A DNA stretch of 64,000 nucleotides, from positions 1,364,001 to 1,428,000 of the forward strand of contig NZ_CP076024.1 in the NCBI RefSeq assembly GCF_022788635.1. The letters are read 5' to 3'. The stretch comes from Methylobacter sp. S3L5C (GTDB lineage Bacteria; Pseudomonadota; Gammaproteobacteria; Methylococcales; Methylomonadaceae). Of this stretch, positions 55,135-64,000 are shown one piece after another; the first letter of the stretch is position 1; every line of letters starts with the position of its first letter. The position numbers and the translations under genes were made by a program. Below the pieces are notes generated by a model. The model searched no databases and was not told where the DNA came from. It saw only the letters and a program-made list of their open reading frames with translations.

Positions 55135-56679
55135 TTAACGTTTTACCACTCCCGCAAGTCTGCTGTTTCCCTGCATGGATTGATCCAGTAAATGCGATAA
55201 CCACGCTTCTGCAGCGACCTGATTGGTTTTAAGGATACTATTTGGCAAAAAACCAAATCCTAAAATTAACAGCGCGGGTACGCATAACAGCGCCAATTCA
55301 CGCGGACGTAAATCCTGTATCTGACTAACGGCGGATTGAGTGATGGGACCTAAAAATGCCTTACGGGTGAAAGACAGCATATAAGCGGCGCTGAGTACTG
55401 CACCCGCCAATGCGGTAATGCCCAATCCGGGGTGAGCAATTAAGGCACCAAAAATCAATAATAATTCAGCGGGAAAACCGCTGGTGCCGGGTATTCCGAT
55501 ACTGGCCAATACAAACAAAAAATAAAAGCCGGTTAAGCGTGGCATTACTTTAGCCAAGCCGCCGAGGTGGATAACTTCAGTACTCGCCAGTCGATGTTGA
55601 ATAAAACCGGCAATGAGCATTAAAGAACTGGCAATTAGCGTAAAATTAAACAACTGAAAAATGGCACCTTGAACACCCTGTATCGTTAAGGAGGCTATAC
55701 CAATTATTACCAGACCAACATGACTGATACTGGCATAAGCCAGTAAGCGTCGTAAATTGGTTTGTTGCAGTGCAATCAGTGCGCCATAAATAAGTGTGAT
55801 TGCACCTAATATACCTAATACCCAACTGTATTCAACAGCGGCAGAAGGCGCTAAAGGCATGGTAAAGCGCAGTATGCCGTAGACGCCCAGTTTCAGGCCG
55901 ATTAATAACGCAGTTATTTGCGTTGGCCCTTCCATGGCGGCAGTTGGTAGCCAGGTATGAAAAGGTATTAACGGCGCTTTAACGGCAAAACCTGCCAGGA
56001 GTAATAAAAAAACAATAGTCTGTAAGTTATCGGGTAATGGCGTGTCCAGAAGTACCGGCAAGCTGAAGGAGAGATCTTGAGGAATAAGACCCTTCACAGC
56101 AGTCGCGTGATTAATGGCCAGGATGATAATGGCAAACAATAACGGAACGCCGCCAAACAGCATAAACAGTGTATATTTTAGCGCTGCACTACGCCGCTGT
56201 GGGCCTATGCCCCATAAGCCGATTAAAAAGAAGATCGGCGGTAAAGTCAGTTCCCAAAATAAAAAGAACAGCACCATATCCAGTGCTGAAAATACACCGA
56301 TAGTGATACCTTCCAGCGCCATTAATAATGCAAAATGAAAGGGTTGCAGGTGTTGTACCGAATTCCATGAAGCAATAATTGCCATCAGCGTTAACAGGGC
56401 TGACATGGGTAAAAATAATACCGAAATGCCATCAATACCGATCAGGAATTCAATCTTCAGGCTGGGTATCCAGGCATATTGTTCAACGAGTTGAAAATCT
56501 CCACCTTTATCCGCATTAAACAACAGCATCACAGCAATAGTCAGCATCAGTTCGAGACTTGCAATAACCAGTGCGATTTTTTTAGCCAGTTTTATATTGC
56601 CGGTAATGCCGGTTGCAACAGCTCCCAGTAACGGCAACAGAATAATAAGGCTTAGTAGCGGGAAATCAGCTTCACTCAT
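55135..56679 (-). CDS. NuoM-like proton-translocating antiporter-type subunit
   Basis: A 514-residue membrane protein of the complex I / Mrp antiporter superfamily (PF00361), about fourteen helices. FLFWELTLPPIFFLIGLWG carries the conserved Glu, KYTLFMLFGGVPLL the first Lys, and APLIPFHTWLPTAAMEGPTQ with IGLKLGVYGILRF the second Lys of the proton channel. It overlaps the next NuoM-like gene by eight bases. It is one of three extra antiporter-type subunits in the dab operon; on its own it would be called a NADH dehydrogenase subunit, but no other nuo genes are present. Confidence 0.9.
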   Translation of the reverse strand: MSEADFPLLSLIILLPLLGAVATGITGNIKLAKKIALVIASLELMLTIAVMLLFNADKGGDFQLVEQYAWIPSLKIEFLIGIDGISVLFLPMSALLTLMAIIASWNSVQHLQPFHFALLMALEGITIGVFSALDMVLFFLFWELTLPPIFFLIGLWGIGPQRRSAALKYTLFMLFGGVPLLFAIIILAINHATAVKGLIPQDLSFSLPVLLDTPLPDNLQTIVFLLLLAGFAVKAPLIPFHTWLPTAAMEGPTQITALLIGLKLGVYGILRFTMPLAPSAAVEYSWVLGILGAITLIYGALIALQQTNLRRLLAYASISHVGLVIIGIASLTIQGVQGAIFQLFNFTLIASSLMLIAGFIQHRLASTEVIHLGGLAKVMPRLTGFYFLFVLASIGIPGTSGFPAELLLIFGALIAHPGLGITALAGAVLSAAYMLSFTRKAFLGPITQSAVSQIQDLRPRELALLCVPALLILGFGFLPNSILKTNQVAAEAWLSHLLDQSMQGNSRLAGVVKR

Positions 56680-58237
56680 GTTGCTTGTCCTCTGAGGGCC
56701 AGATCATCCGTTCAGTTTTCTGGGAGCCGTGCATAGGGTAATGCGCGCCTATATCGGTGGCTTCCTGATCTATAAAGTTTAGCCATGGTGTTGTGTAAAA
56801 GCCGGTAACAATCAGTAATAAGCTAATCACTACAGTGATAATACGCTCTGTTCTGACGGGGTGATGAGTACTGCTATAGGGTTGGTGAACCCGCCTGGGA
56901 GTTGCTATAAATATCTGTTGAAAAGCCCGAAGTAAAAAAGCCGCAGCAAGCACATTACCCAGTAATATTGCAATCGCCAGTAACCAACCATCTTCTTCAA
57001 TAACGCCTTCAATGAGTAAATGAGCGGCATCATATCCGGGGGTACCTGGCATGACCATCGTACTGAGTGCCGAGATTAAAAACAGCAATGCCATGGCCGA
57101 ATTGGTATCAAACAGCCCACCCAGACGCGGGATAAAAGCCGTGCGAGTGCGCTCATAAATCAAACCGACACTATATAACATGCCGGCTGTCGCAAGGCCG
57201 TAAGCAATGGAAAGCAAAAGACTACCTTCCAGACCGTATTCGTTAAAGCAAAAAATACCTATTACCAGCATTCCGGTATGGCTAACGACGGCAAAAGCCA
57301 GTAATCTGCGAATATTAATTTGTATCAGGGCGAGTAGCGCACCATAAAAAATACTGAATAGACTTAATGTTAAGACAAATTCTGACCATTGTTCGGCGAC
57401 GCCTGGAACCAGGGGTAAAACAAAACGAATCATGGCATAAATACCCAGTTTTAAACCGACTATAAAGATAGTGCCGCTGGCGACCGTGCCTTGTTCCGCG
57501 AGTAATGGCAGCCAGCCATGAAACGGAAACAAGGGCATACGAATGGCAAAACCAAAAAACAGGAGTACAAAAACCAATACTTCGTCATGTAAATAAGCGT
57601 TATTTTGTTTTAGCGTCAGCCAGTCAAATGTTAGTGCATGCTCTGAATCGATTAAGCCAAAAGCAAGAAACATAAAACCGGCCAAGGTTAGCAGTAAGCC
57701 GCTACCCCAGTATTGCAGTAGCAATGTGACCACCCAGCGCCGGTTTAGCCCGGTTCCGGCATGAAGCGTTAACACCACTACAGGGATAAGTTCGAGCATA
57801 CACCACAGCCAGAACTGCATCAGGTTAAGCGCTGCAAAAGCACCGATCAATATGCCTTCATAACCCAGCAAACAGGCCATGAACAGCCGATCCATGGCAT
57901 GCCGGGTAATTAAGGCATAGGTCAGTGTTAGTAGTGTTAAAATAGCAGTCAATGGAATAAATAAAATATTTGCGCCATCAACGCCGACACTATAACTAAA
58001 CCACCCAAAATGAACTTGTTCGGCCAGATGAATGCCAGGATTGCCGGAATCGAAAATAGCCAACAGGTAGGTGCCGAGTAAAGCTGTCAACAGGGTTCCC
58101 AAAAAACCCAAACGCAGGGCAACAGTCGATGAGCGTGAACACAGGATAGCGACCATGGTCGCAAGTGGAGTCAGTGTCAGCGTCGTGAGTAGTGGAAAGG
58201 CAGCAGATTCTGACCAAAAAGTAATAAGCGTATCCAT
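56672..58237 (-). CDS. NuoM-like proton-translocating antiporter-type subunit (second copy)
   Basis: A 521-residue PF00361 protein. The equivalent channel residues are in LWCMLELIPVVVLTLHAG (Glu), VVTLLLQYWGSG (the usual Lys is not in this position) and MPLFPFHGWLPLLAEQGTVAS with VGLKLGIYAMIRF (Lys). I start at the ATG at 58237, seven bases after the upstream stop; a TTG at 58255 would overlap that gene. The lack of a Lys where its paralogues have one hints at a different role or a lost proton path. Part of the dab operon. Confidence 0.85.
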   Translation of the reverse strand: MDTLITFWSESAAFPLLTTLTLTPLATMVAILCSRSSTVALRLGFLGTLLTALLGTYLLAIFDSGNPGIHLAEQVHFGWFSYSVGVDGANILFIPLTAILTLLTLTYALITRHAMDRLFMACLLGYEGILIGAFAALNLMQFWLWCMLELIPVVVLTLHAGTGLNRRWVVTLLLQYWGSGLLLTLAGFMFLAFGLIDSEHALTFDWLTLKQNNAYLHDEVLVFVLLFFGFAIRMPLFPFHGWLPLLAEQGTVASGTIFIVGLKLGIYAMIRFVLPLVPGVAEQWSEFVLTLSLFSIFYGALLALIQINIRRLLAFAVVSHTGMLVIGIFCFNEYGLEGSLLLSIAYGLATAGMLYSVGLIYERTRTAFIPRLGGLFDTNSAMALLFLISALSTMVMPGTPGYDAAHLLIEGVIEEDGWLLAIAILLGNVLAAAFLLRAFQQIFIATPRRVHQPYSSTHHPVRTERIITVVISLLLIVTGFYTTPWLNFIDQEATDIGAHYPMHGSQKTERMIWPSEDKQHE

Positions 58238-58244
58238 CAGCGTC

Positions 58245-59807
58245 TCAAAATACAACCAACAATGTTATAAAGACAAACAGTACCAGATAACGTGGTCTTA
58301 GTATTAATTGCTCAAATTTATTGGCAGCGTGTCCCAGTTTTCGGCCATAGCGGTTGGTGTCCTTACCTATGCTGCGTAAAACGAAGCGGGCTTCAAACCA
58401 GTGCATCAGGGCAGCAAACCATTCAGTGAGTTTACCTGCCAGGCCGCTACCGTGAGCAAATTCATCCGTCTCATTATCGAGTCGTGCGCCAAGTATTTTT
58501 TCTTCCAGTTGCGCCAGTGACGATATGGTGTGGATGGCCGGAGCAGGGGCACCCATAACCTGGTCAATAATATGATCATCAAAATAGTTAAGGTCGTGTG
58601 CCAGTCGGCGAATCGGTCTTACCAATGTCCAGTCCGTTATTTGATCCAGCCAGAAGCGCTGTACTGAAGCAACGTAAGCCCAGCGAAGTTTCGCGATTGC
58701 AGGAGTTACTAATCTTACGGGATTATCCTGTACATTGTGCATCAGTGAGGGCGCTGTTAAAAACAGATAGCCGCGCACGACAGCATGAGAGCAAAGATGC
58801 CAACTGACCAGTTCCCAAAAGCCCAGGCCACATTCCATAAACATCAGGCCGAGTTGGCCCGAGGTGGAAAAAATCAACGAACTTTTCACATCCGTCTGGG
58901 TTAAGCCAACGATAAAACTATAGATTGCCGTAGCGCAACCTGCTATTGCCAGTACTACCATAGCGAACGGTGCCTGTTCAAAAACGGGTTTTAACAAACA
59001 GACCAGATAAACACCGGCATGTACCATAACCGCGCCATAAAATACCGCACTTGATGGTGTTGGCCCTTCCAGTGCGCGCGCCAACCAAGGGGTAAAAGGC
59101 AGTTGCGCTGATTTTGCGAACGCCGCTACAGTAAAACACAAGGCAATTCCGGTGGCTTCACTGGTGCTCAGTTGTGCCAAGGCGGCATTTAAATCGTTCC
59201 AGAGAATACTATCTGCCCAGGCGTAACTTAATCCTGTTCCCAGAATAAATCCGGCATCGCCGATACGGTTAGTAACAAACACCCGTGTTGCATTAATGGC
59301 GGCAATCGGGCGATTATAGGCATAGGCTATCAACAAATAAGAACAGAGTCCGGCAATTTCCCAGCCAAAAAACGTACCCACGGCATTACCTGATAACACT
59401 AGTAACAACATACCTGAAGCAAACAGGCTTAAGATAAAGAAAAAGCGATGGAAGCCGGCTTCCCTATGCATATAATTAACGGAAAAATGCATGATAATAA
59501 CTAACAGCAAGGAAAACAGGGTTGCCAATACGACGCTAAAACCTGTCGTGATAAAGTTCACTGAAATATGTAAAGTATCACTGTCCAGCCATTGACCTAT
59601 ATTTAACGCGCCGGTATTTTTTCCCAGTAAATCAGCGCCCAGTAATGCCAAGGCAAGTAGACAGGACATACTGATAGCCCAGGTAGCGATAATTGCCGTG
59701 GTGCTTTCGCCGGCTTCGCCACTTAGAAGCTGCGCTATCTGACCGACGCCAATCAGAACGGCGGCAATAAAGGGCAGTAAAGGAATCAGAACTACTAATG
59801 CATCCAT
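58245..59807 (-). CDS. dabB: DabB-like (NuoL-type) membrane subunit
   Basis: A 520-residue PF00361 protein directly downstream of dabA (one base apart). Helices begin at residue 4. HFSVNYMHREAGFHRFFFIL and GWEIAGLCSYLLIAYAYNRP match NuoL, FAKSAQLPFTPWLARALEGPTPSSAVFYGAVMVHAG (split across the TM7-8 region) the HTWLP-type motif. It lacks the long NuoL piston helix and has a soluble C-terminal tail. In DAB systems this subunit couples the proton gradient to the carbonic-anhydrase-like DabA. Confidence 0.88.
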   Translation of the reverse strand: MDALVVLIPLLPFIAAVLIGVGQIAQLLSGEAGESTTAIIATWAISMSCLLALALLGADLLGKNTGALNIGQWLDSDTLHISVNFITTGFSVVLATLFSLLLVIIMHFSVNYMHREAGFHRFFFILSLFASGMLLLVLSGNAVGTFFGWEIAGLCSYLLIAYAYNRPIAAINATRVFVTNRIGDAGFILGTGLSYAWADSILWNDLNAALAQLSTSEATGIALCFTVAAFAKSAQLPFTPWLARALEGPTPSSAVFYGAVMVHAGVYLVCLLKPVFEQAPFAMVVLAIAGCATAIYSFIVGLTQTDVKSSLIFSTSGQLGLMFMECGLGFWELVSWHLCSHAVVRGYLFLTAPSLMHNVQDNPVRLVTPAIAKLRWAYVASVQRFWLDQITDWTLVRPIRRLAHDLNYFDDHIIDQVMGAPAPAIHTISSLAQLEEKILGARLDNETDEFAHGSGLAGKLTEWFAALMHWFEARFVLRSIGKDTNRYGRKLGHAANKFEQLILRPRYLVLFVFITLLVVF

Positions 59808-59808
59808 T

Positions 59809-62800
59809 TTAAGATCCCGAGAGTTCAGGCCTGTCCTGAGCCTGTCGAAGTGGCTGTTTAATCAGCGCAGGTGGAACGGGGAGGGTTTGGTCGCGATAGC
59901 AATCCGCTGAATTGTCGTAGAGTGCCAAAGCTTTTACTTCTGCTTGCCAAAGCACAAATCCTGTATCGGGCTCAAAAATAAAAATTTCACCGCTGTCAGG
60001 ATCTTTTGCGCTCAAATGAATCCAGCCACCCCCAATTAATTCGCGTAGATCTTTCTGGTCGGCGTAAATACGTTCTAGCACCGATGTTTTTGCTTCTACC
60101 AGAAGCTGTAAACGCATTGCTTCGTGAATTTCAATCATTTGCTGCGGCAGACCAGTGCGTAAGTCACCGCTGGTGCCTTCCATGACACCAAAAAAACCGG
60201 TGACATTATGGGGTACTTTGGAACCGCAACCTAAGCGCTCGTTATTAACGGTGGAAAAGTAATACTCAAGATTGATGCCTGCACCTACTGGCCCAACCGC
60301 CAGCAAAATGCCTTCAAGTAATTTTCCGTCAGGATCTTGAGTGGGATCATAAGAAATTAGAAATACACGACGGTCAAAAAATACACCTTGTGTCAATGAG
60401 CGGCGACCCACTACAGCAGAGGCATTAGTGGCATGGCCCAATTCAGGTCTGGTCTGGGAAAAATCAGTCGCACGTTCCTGTATATGCGCCAAGGCTTCTT
60501 TACGCGTCGGTTTGCGCGGTGCAGAAGCAAGACGGCGGCAGCGTTCGTGTGCCGACATCTGTTGGGCATGGCTCAAGGCCAGTTGTAATGTGTTTAAACT
60601 GGCCAGTTGTTCGGCAGGGACGTCAGCCAGATCGTGCCAAATGATGGATTCATTGCAGGTATTGTGTTCAGCACCGATAAACCAGGTATCAGAAGGAATG
60701 GTAATGCCACGATCAAGCAATAGTTTGCGTATTTCAGGGCGGTTCGCCATTGCTGCGAATACTCGTCCATTAGGTCCGCCATGACGTCCACTACAAGCAC
60801 CACAATCATAAGCTGCCAGATGCGGATTGTTTTGACTGATAGAGCCGTGTCCCATCAGAACAATCAGTTCCGAAAATCCGTAAGTTAAGCCGGTATTACG
60901 CAGTAAGCCGGCAACACGATCTGCCTGTTCGCCGTCAGTAAATCCGGATTTTGGCTGATTGGATGAGGCAACGGTTATGTTATCGGTTGAGGTGAAATTT
61001 AATTGAGTCTTAACGGATGGCGATATCCACTGTGCCATACTTGCCAGTAAGCCGTATTGAGTTTTTGGCAGCAGTGATTTTGCCAGCAACGCCATTAGAG
61101 TCAGCGGTGCAATTGCATCAATAATCGGGTGGGACAACAACAGATTGCGACGCAGACTATGATGCAGGCAATTGGCAAGCCACTGATTGAATTTTCGTCC
61201 CCGGTTATGGCAAGCTAAAGCCTTATCGTTGGCGGTACGCGGCACTTCCTGAACTTCATGGGCAGGTGTCACGACCACTGGACATAAAGGTGTCACTTTG
61301 CGGTCATCAAGACCTTTGTAATTCATGGCGACCCCGAAAAATCCGGCGGTACCCAAGGTTTCAATTGCTGGGTTAAATTCTTCAAGGTGGCGGCGAAAAG
61401 CTTCTTCGCGGTCATCCATGCAGAATATAAGTTGTGAGTCAGGACGGCTTTCGCGATTAGCCCAGCGACCCCGATGATGATTGGCACGCAACGCCTGAAA
61501 AAAGCTTTCCCGGTAATTATTTTCGTAAGCGTACAGCCAGATTTTACTGCGTTGAGTGATGGTGAATTCATCCACTAAAGCCAACATTGCCAGCAGGTCT
61601 GTGCTTTGTAGCGCCTCAATATCCGTAGCATTGAGTCCCAAATGTTGACATAACCGAAACAAGCGCCAGCCGCTATTGTGCAGGGTATGCTGGGTGCTGT
61701 TTTCAGCTAACGGGCTACACTGCCAGGTCCGGATTAGATCCGCAAGTTGTTGCCAATCATCGCGATTGTGGCGATCGGGATCTGTTTGGATAAGTAGTGC
61801 TTCGGCTCGTTGAGTCAGATATTCCGGCAAGTCGCCCTGATAAACCGATTTGCGTACTGTGAATTCTGACAGATTTTTGCGAAAATGGGCACGAAGCGTG
61901 CTGATTTTTGCTGCACATTTCCAAGTGTCCCGACAGACTTGATTTAGCCAAAGTCTATCCAATGTTAGCCGAATGGCAAGGTAATCGGCAAGTTGGGGGA
62001 GCGTATCATTTGGTGTCTGGTAGTTAGGGTGGTGTTGGCGCCAGTTAATAAGTCCTGACCAGCCGGGTAATTCAAGTGCCAGTCTGCGCAAATAACCGTG
62101 CCACTGTTTTGATGGTATTTCTAACTGAGTCAGTTGCAGGATAATGGTATCGACTGCATCCTCAGGTAATTCTGACATTATCTGTTGCCAGTCAGGCAGC
62201 TCATGTAAAAAAGGGTTGGCATCATAAATGACGGTTGCCCGCCAGGCAGCATAAAGCCCTAAATGACACCGTTCAGGGGTTTGCCAGGATGCAACACCTT
62301 CGTCCATCGCTGATGCACAGATGCGGATCAGTTGTGGATGCACGTCATCAAGGATATCTACTCCACTTAATGCAAGAATAAAACCGCGTAAAGTGATGCT
62401 CTCGCCTATTTGGGATAATAATTCATCCAGTGGGGTAAAGTCGTTACGATGCAGCGTTTCCAAAGGTTTTTTTGCGCTCTGGTAGGCTATCAGCCATTCT
62501 TCAGCGTGCTCCAGTGACAAATCAAGGAGTGCTTCCGGGTGCAAGGTGGCTTGTTGTAAATGAAGTTTGTTTAAAATACTTTCCCAAAGCGTTTTTATAA
62601 TGCTGCCTTGATGGCCGTCATCGGTAAATAACCGACTACGAATTGGCGGCGGTACATCTATTTGTACCGTATTCAAAGCCCCTAATTCTTCTATCTGCCA
62701 ATTTAACTGACTAACGGTAATGCCGGTTAAATCAAATAATAGCGCGATGCGGTAAATATCTTTTCTCGTGATGACACGATTTTTTAACGTGCAAACAATT

Positions 62801-63108
62801 TGCTCGGTCTTTAAGTCAGGACTCTTTGCCAATGCGGTGGTCAAGTCACTGTCGTTAATACGTCCTTGCTGATAAAAAAGGCGACTTTGTGCTTCAGGAA
62901 GGTAAGCGCTAATGCCGGTTAATGTTGTAAATGTTGCCAGTGCGTCTTCAAACGGTAAATGTTGAAAGCCATGTAAGGTATTGTGATGAACAAAATCAAT
63001 AATCGGTGCCTGTCCGGGCAGGACATGATCCAAATCATTCAGCGCGGCTATGATCTGTTCTCGAGAGTTGGCAGAGTTTAAAGATGATTCGTGCATGGTC
63101 AACGTCAT
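59809..63108 (-). CDS. dabA: DabA, DUF2309/UPF0753 inorganic-carbon accumulation protein
   Basis: A 1099-residue member of the DabA family, the carbonic-anhydrase-like part of DAB inorganic-carbon pumps. The zinc ligands fit the described pattern: Cys563 and Asp565 in LIFCMDDREEAF, His754 in LMGHGSISQNNP and Cys769 in AAYDCGACSGRHGG; H and C are 15 residues apart as in the Halothiobacillus protein. No membrane helices are predicted; it should sit on the cytoplasmic face with DabB. The last 12 residues (RQAQDRPELS...) come from a dispersed repeat in the 3' end. It overlaps the upstream NuoM-like gene by ATGA. Confidence 0.93.
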   Translation of the reverse strand: MTLTMHESSLNSANSREQIIAALNDLDHVLPGQAPIIDFVHHNTLHGFQHLPFEDALATFTTLTGISAYLPEAQSRLFYQQGRINDSDLTTALAKSPDLKTEQIVCTLKNRVITRKDIYRIALLFDLTGITVSQLNWQIEELGALNTVQIDVPPPIRSRLFTDDGHQGSIIKTLWESILNKLHLQQATLHPEALLDLSLEHAEEWLIAYQSAKKPLETLHRNDFTPLDELLSQIGESITLRGFILALSGVDILDDVHPQLIRICASAMDEGVASWQTPERCHLGLYAAWRATVIYDANPFLHELPDWQQIMSELPEDAVDTIILQLTQLEIPSKQWHGYLRRLALELPGWSGLINWRQHHPNYQTPNDTLPQLADYLAIRLTLDRLWLNQVCRDTWKCAAKISTLRAHFRKNLSEFTVRKSVYQGDLPEYLTQRAEALLIQTDPDRHNRDDWQQLADLIRTWQCSPLAENSTQHTLHNSGWRLFRLCQHLGLNATDIEALQSTDLLAMLALVDEFTITQRSKIWLYAYENNYRESFFQALRANHHRGRWANRESRPDSQLIFCMDDREEAFRRHLEEFNPAIETLGTAGFFGVAMNYKGLDDRKVTPLCPVVVTPAHEVQEVPRTANDKALACHNRGRKFNQWLANCLHHSLRRNLLLSHPIIDAIAPLTLMALLAKSLLPKTQYGLLASMAQWISPSVKTQLNFTSTDNITVASSNQPKSGFTDGEQADRVAGLLRNTGLTYGFSELIVLMGHGSISQNNPHLAAYDCGACSGRHGGPNGRVFAAMANRPEIRKLLLDRGITIPSDTWFIGAEHNTCNESIIWHDLADVPAEQLASLNTLQLALSHAQQMSAHERCRRLASAPRKPTRKEALAHIQERATDFSQTRPELGHATNASAVVGRRSLTQGVFFDRRVFLISYDPTQDPDGKLLEGILLAVGPVGAGINLEYYFSTVNNERLGCGSKVPHNVTGFFGVMEGTSGDLRTGLPQQMIEIHEAMRLQLLVEAKTSVLERIYADQKDLRELIGGGWIHLSAKDPDSGEIFIFEPDTGFVLWQAEVKALALYDNSADCYRDQTLPVPPALIKQPLRQAQDRPELSGS
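59824..59850. repeat. Dispersed repeat of the TTCGACAGGCTCAGGACAGG type
   Basis: The minus strand reads CTTCGACAGGCTCAGGACAG followed by GCCTGAA, the core of a repeat common to many bacterial genomes, here lying within the last codons of dabA. It contains a CAGGCCTG palindrome. In other genomes it is mostly intergenic. Confidence 0.65.
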
Positions 63109-64000
63109 AAAAGCCGCAGACTGATTTGTTGGTTTATCTGCGCAATGGTTGCCGCTGACAGCTCAATCAATGGCGCAGGGAGCAAGCCGAACAGGACAAT
63201 ACCGGCAACCAATAATCCTGCAGCCAATATTTCGGAGGTATTAAGGTCGGCAATTTGTTGCATTTGCGGTTTGACCGGGCCGGTAAACAAAAGCCCGATA
63301 GTACGCATGGCATAAGCTGCACTAATCAAAATGCTGATGCTGAAAAATATCATTAAGCCACCCCATTGCTGAAAGCCTGCGATAAGTGCATGCAACTCGG
63401 CAATAAAGCCAACTGAGCCGGGCAAGCCCATCGCAGCAAGTAACGTTAAGGTCATGAATAAGGTAAAGCGTGGCATTACCTGAACCAGAGAGCTGTAATC
63501 CTGAATGTTACGGGTATGAGTACGTTCATAAAGTAGTCCCACCAGCAGAAACATGGCAGCGGCAATCAGGCCGTGAGCGGTCATTTGCAAGACTGCACCG
63601 GTCATTCCGACTTCATTTAAGGTCGCAATGCCTAATAAAACAATACCCATATGACTCACTGAAGAATAAGCGACCATGGCTTTAAGATCACTTTGCCGCC
63701 AAGCCAGCAAGCCGCCATAAAGCATTCCGAACAGCGCCAGAAAAACCAGAAATGGCTGCAAGATATGCGCCGCCTCAGGGAGCATGGTTACCGCTCTTAT
63801 CAAGCCATAAGCGCCCATTTTTAGTAAAATTCCTGATAGCAAAATACTTACCGGGCTGGGTGCTTCAACATGGGCCAGGGGCAGCCAGCCGTGCAGTGGG
63901 AAAATCGGCATTTTAACGCCAAAACCGATTAAAAAGCCAAGCAGTACCAAAATTTGCTCATAGCGGGGCATGTCTTGTGCAGCCTGATGCATCGTCGTCA
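63105..64000 (-). CDS. NuoM-like antiporter-type subunit (partial)
   Basis: The C-terminal 298 or so codons of another PF00361 protein; the start lies beyond the right edge. The visible part carries PIFPLHGWLPLAHVEAPSPVS with ILLKMGAYGLIRA, then VAYSSVSHMGIVLLGIATLN and MTAHGLIAAAMFLLVGLLYERTHTR (in parts), all close to NuoM of complex I. The final codons overlap the dabA start (ATGA), so it is translated with dabA. It is the upstream-most visible gene of the dab operon. Confidence 0.9.
   Translation of the reverse strand, partial: TTMHQAAQDMPRYEQILVLLGFLIGFGVKMPIFPLHGWLPLAHVEAPSPVSILLSGILLKMGAYGLIRAVTMLPEAAHILQPFLVFLALFGMLYGGLLAWRQSDLKAMVAYSSVSHMGIVLLGIATLNEVGMTGAVLQMTAHGLIAAAMFLLVGLLYERTHTRNIQDYSSLVQVMPRFTLFMTLTLLAAMGLPGSVGFIAELHALIAGFQQWGGLMIFFSISILISAAYAMRTIGLLFTGPVKPQMQQIADLNTSEILAAGLLVAGIVLFGLLPAPLIELSAATIAQINQQISLRLL

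Noticed and set aside
55135-64000. Reading the operon as a respiratory complex I (nuo) or Mrp antiporter operon
   Set aside because: Only PF00361-type subunits are present with DabA; no NuoA-K partners, no NADH-binding subunits and no MrpB-G genes are seen.
1-64000. CRISPR arrays, tRNA or rRNA genes
   Set aside because: No regularly spaced repeats and no cloverleaf or rRNA-like sequence was noticed; a covariance-model scan would be needed to exclude tRNAs fully.

Overview
This window looks like a chromosomal segment of a gammaproteobacterium of moderate to low GC. Gene order and protein types (hisBHA, mnmG-rsmG-parA-parB, asmA-mutY-yggX, yicC/rph) fit that class. The mixture of insertion sequences, a surface-glycan cluster and a large dab/NADH-dehydrogenase-like operon would suit an aquatic methanotroph or chemoautotroph relative (Methylococcales-like), but that placement is inference; no methane-oxidation gene is visible.

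Layout. 1-6.2 kb: end of a histidine operon (hisB-hisH-hisA, the last cut by the window edge), typA/bipA, a rhodanese / methyltransferase / LysR group, and a 50-residue membrane protein with its own promoter and terminator. 6.2-17.1 kb: one long leftward surface-polysaccharide cluster (CapD/WbpM-type dehydratase, WecA/WbpL-type initiating transferase, a sugar epimerase/reductase, two GT4, two GT2, a GT11 fucosyltransferase and a Wzx-type flippase). 17.1-24.0 kb: an insertion-sequence zone with an IS66-like element, two facing IS4-like fragments, a decayed IS630 gene, and an intact IS4-family copy; an MFS transporter and a VanY-type carboxypeptidase sit between them. 24.1-35.8 kb: a DjlA-like co-chaperone, a UPF0182 membrane protein, a GT2 whose start codon appears to be ATA, and a TetR-regulated RND efflux operon (adaptor, pump, outer-membrane factor). 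36.1-37.4 kb: an IS3 element with a damaged orfA.

37.5-53.3 kb is mostly housekeeping: yicC divergent from rph, rdgB, a NahK-like kinase, a MOSC protein and an EamA transporter; then asmA, mutY, yggX, a peroxiredoxin, a two-unit AP2-like protein, and the mnmG-rsmG-parA-parB cluster. Between parA and parB lies a shortened ParB-like gene followed by a relic of a second ParA C-terminus, the footprint of an old tandem duplication. 53.4 kb carries a small basic protein gene with a long hairpin inside its coding region, the arrangement used by the ribosome-rescue factor ArfA. 53.8-64 kb: radC, then a leftward operon with the DabA inorganic-carbon protein, a DabB/NuoL-like partner, three further NuoM-like membrane subunits (one cut by the window edge) and a DUF1348 protein.

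The observations I rate highest are the ArfA-like gene with its internal hairpin, the parA-parB duplication with a mini-ParB, and the dab operon with extra antiporter-like subunits. No tRNA, rRNA or CRISPR array was seen.
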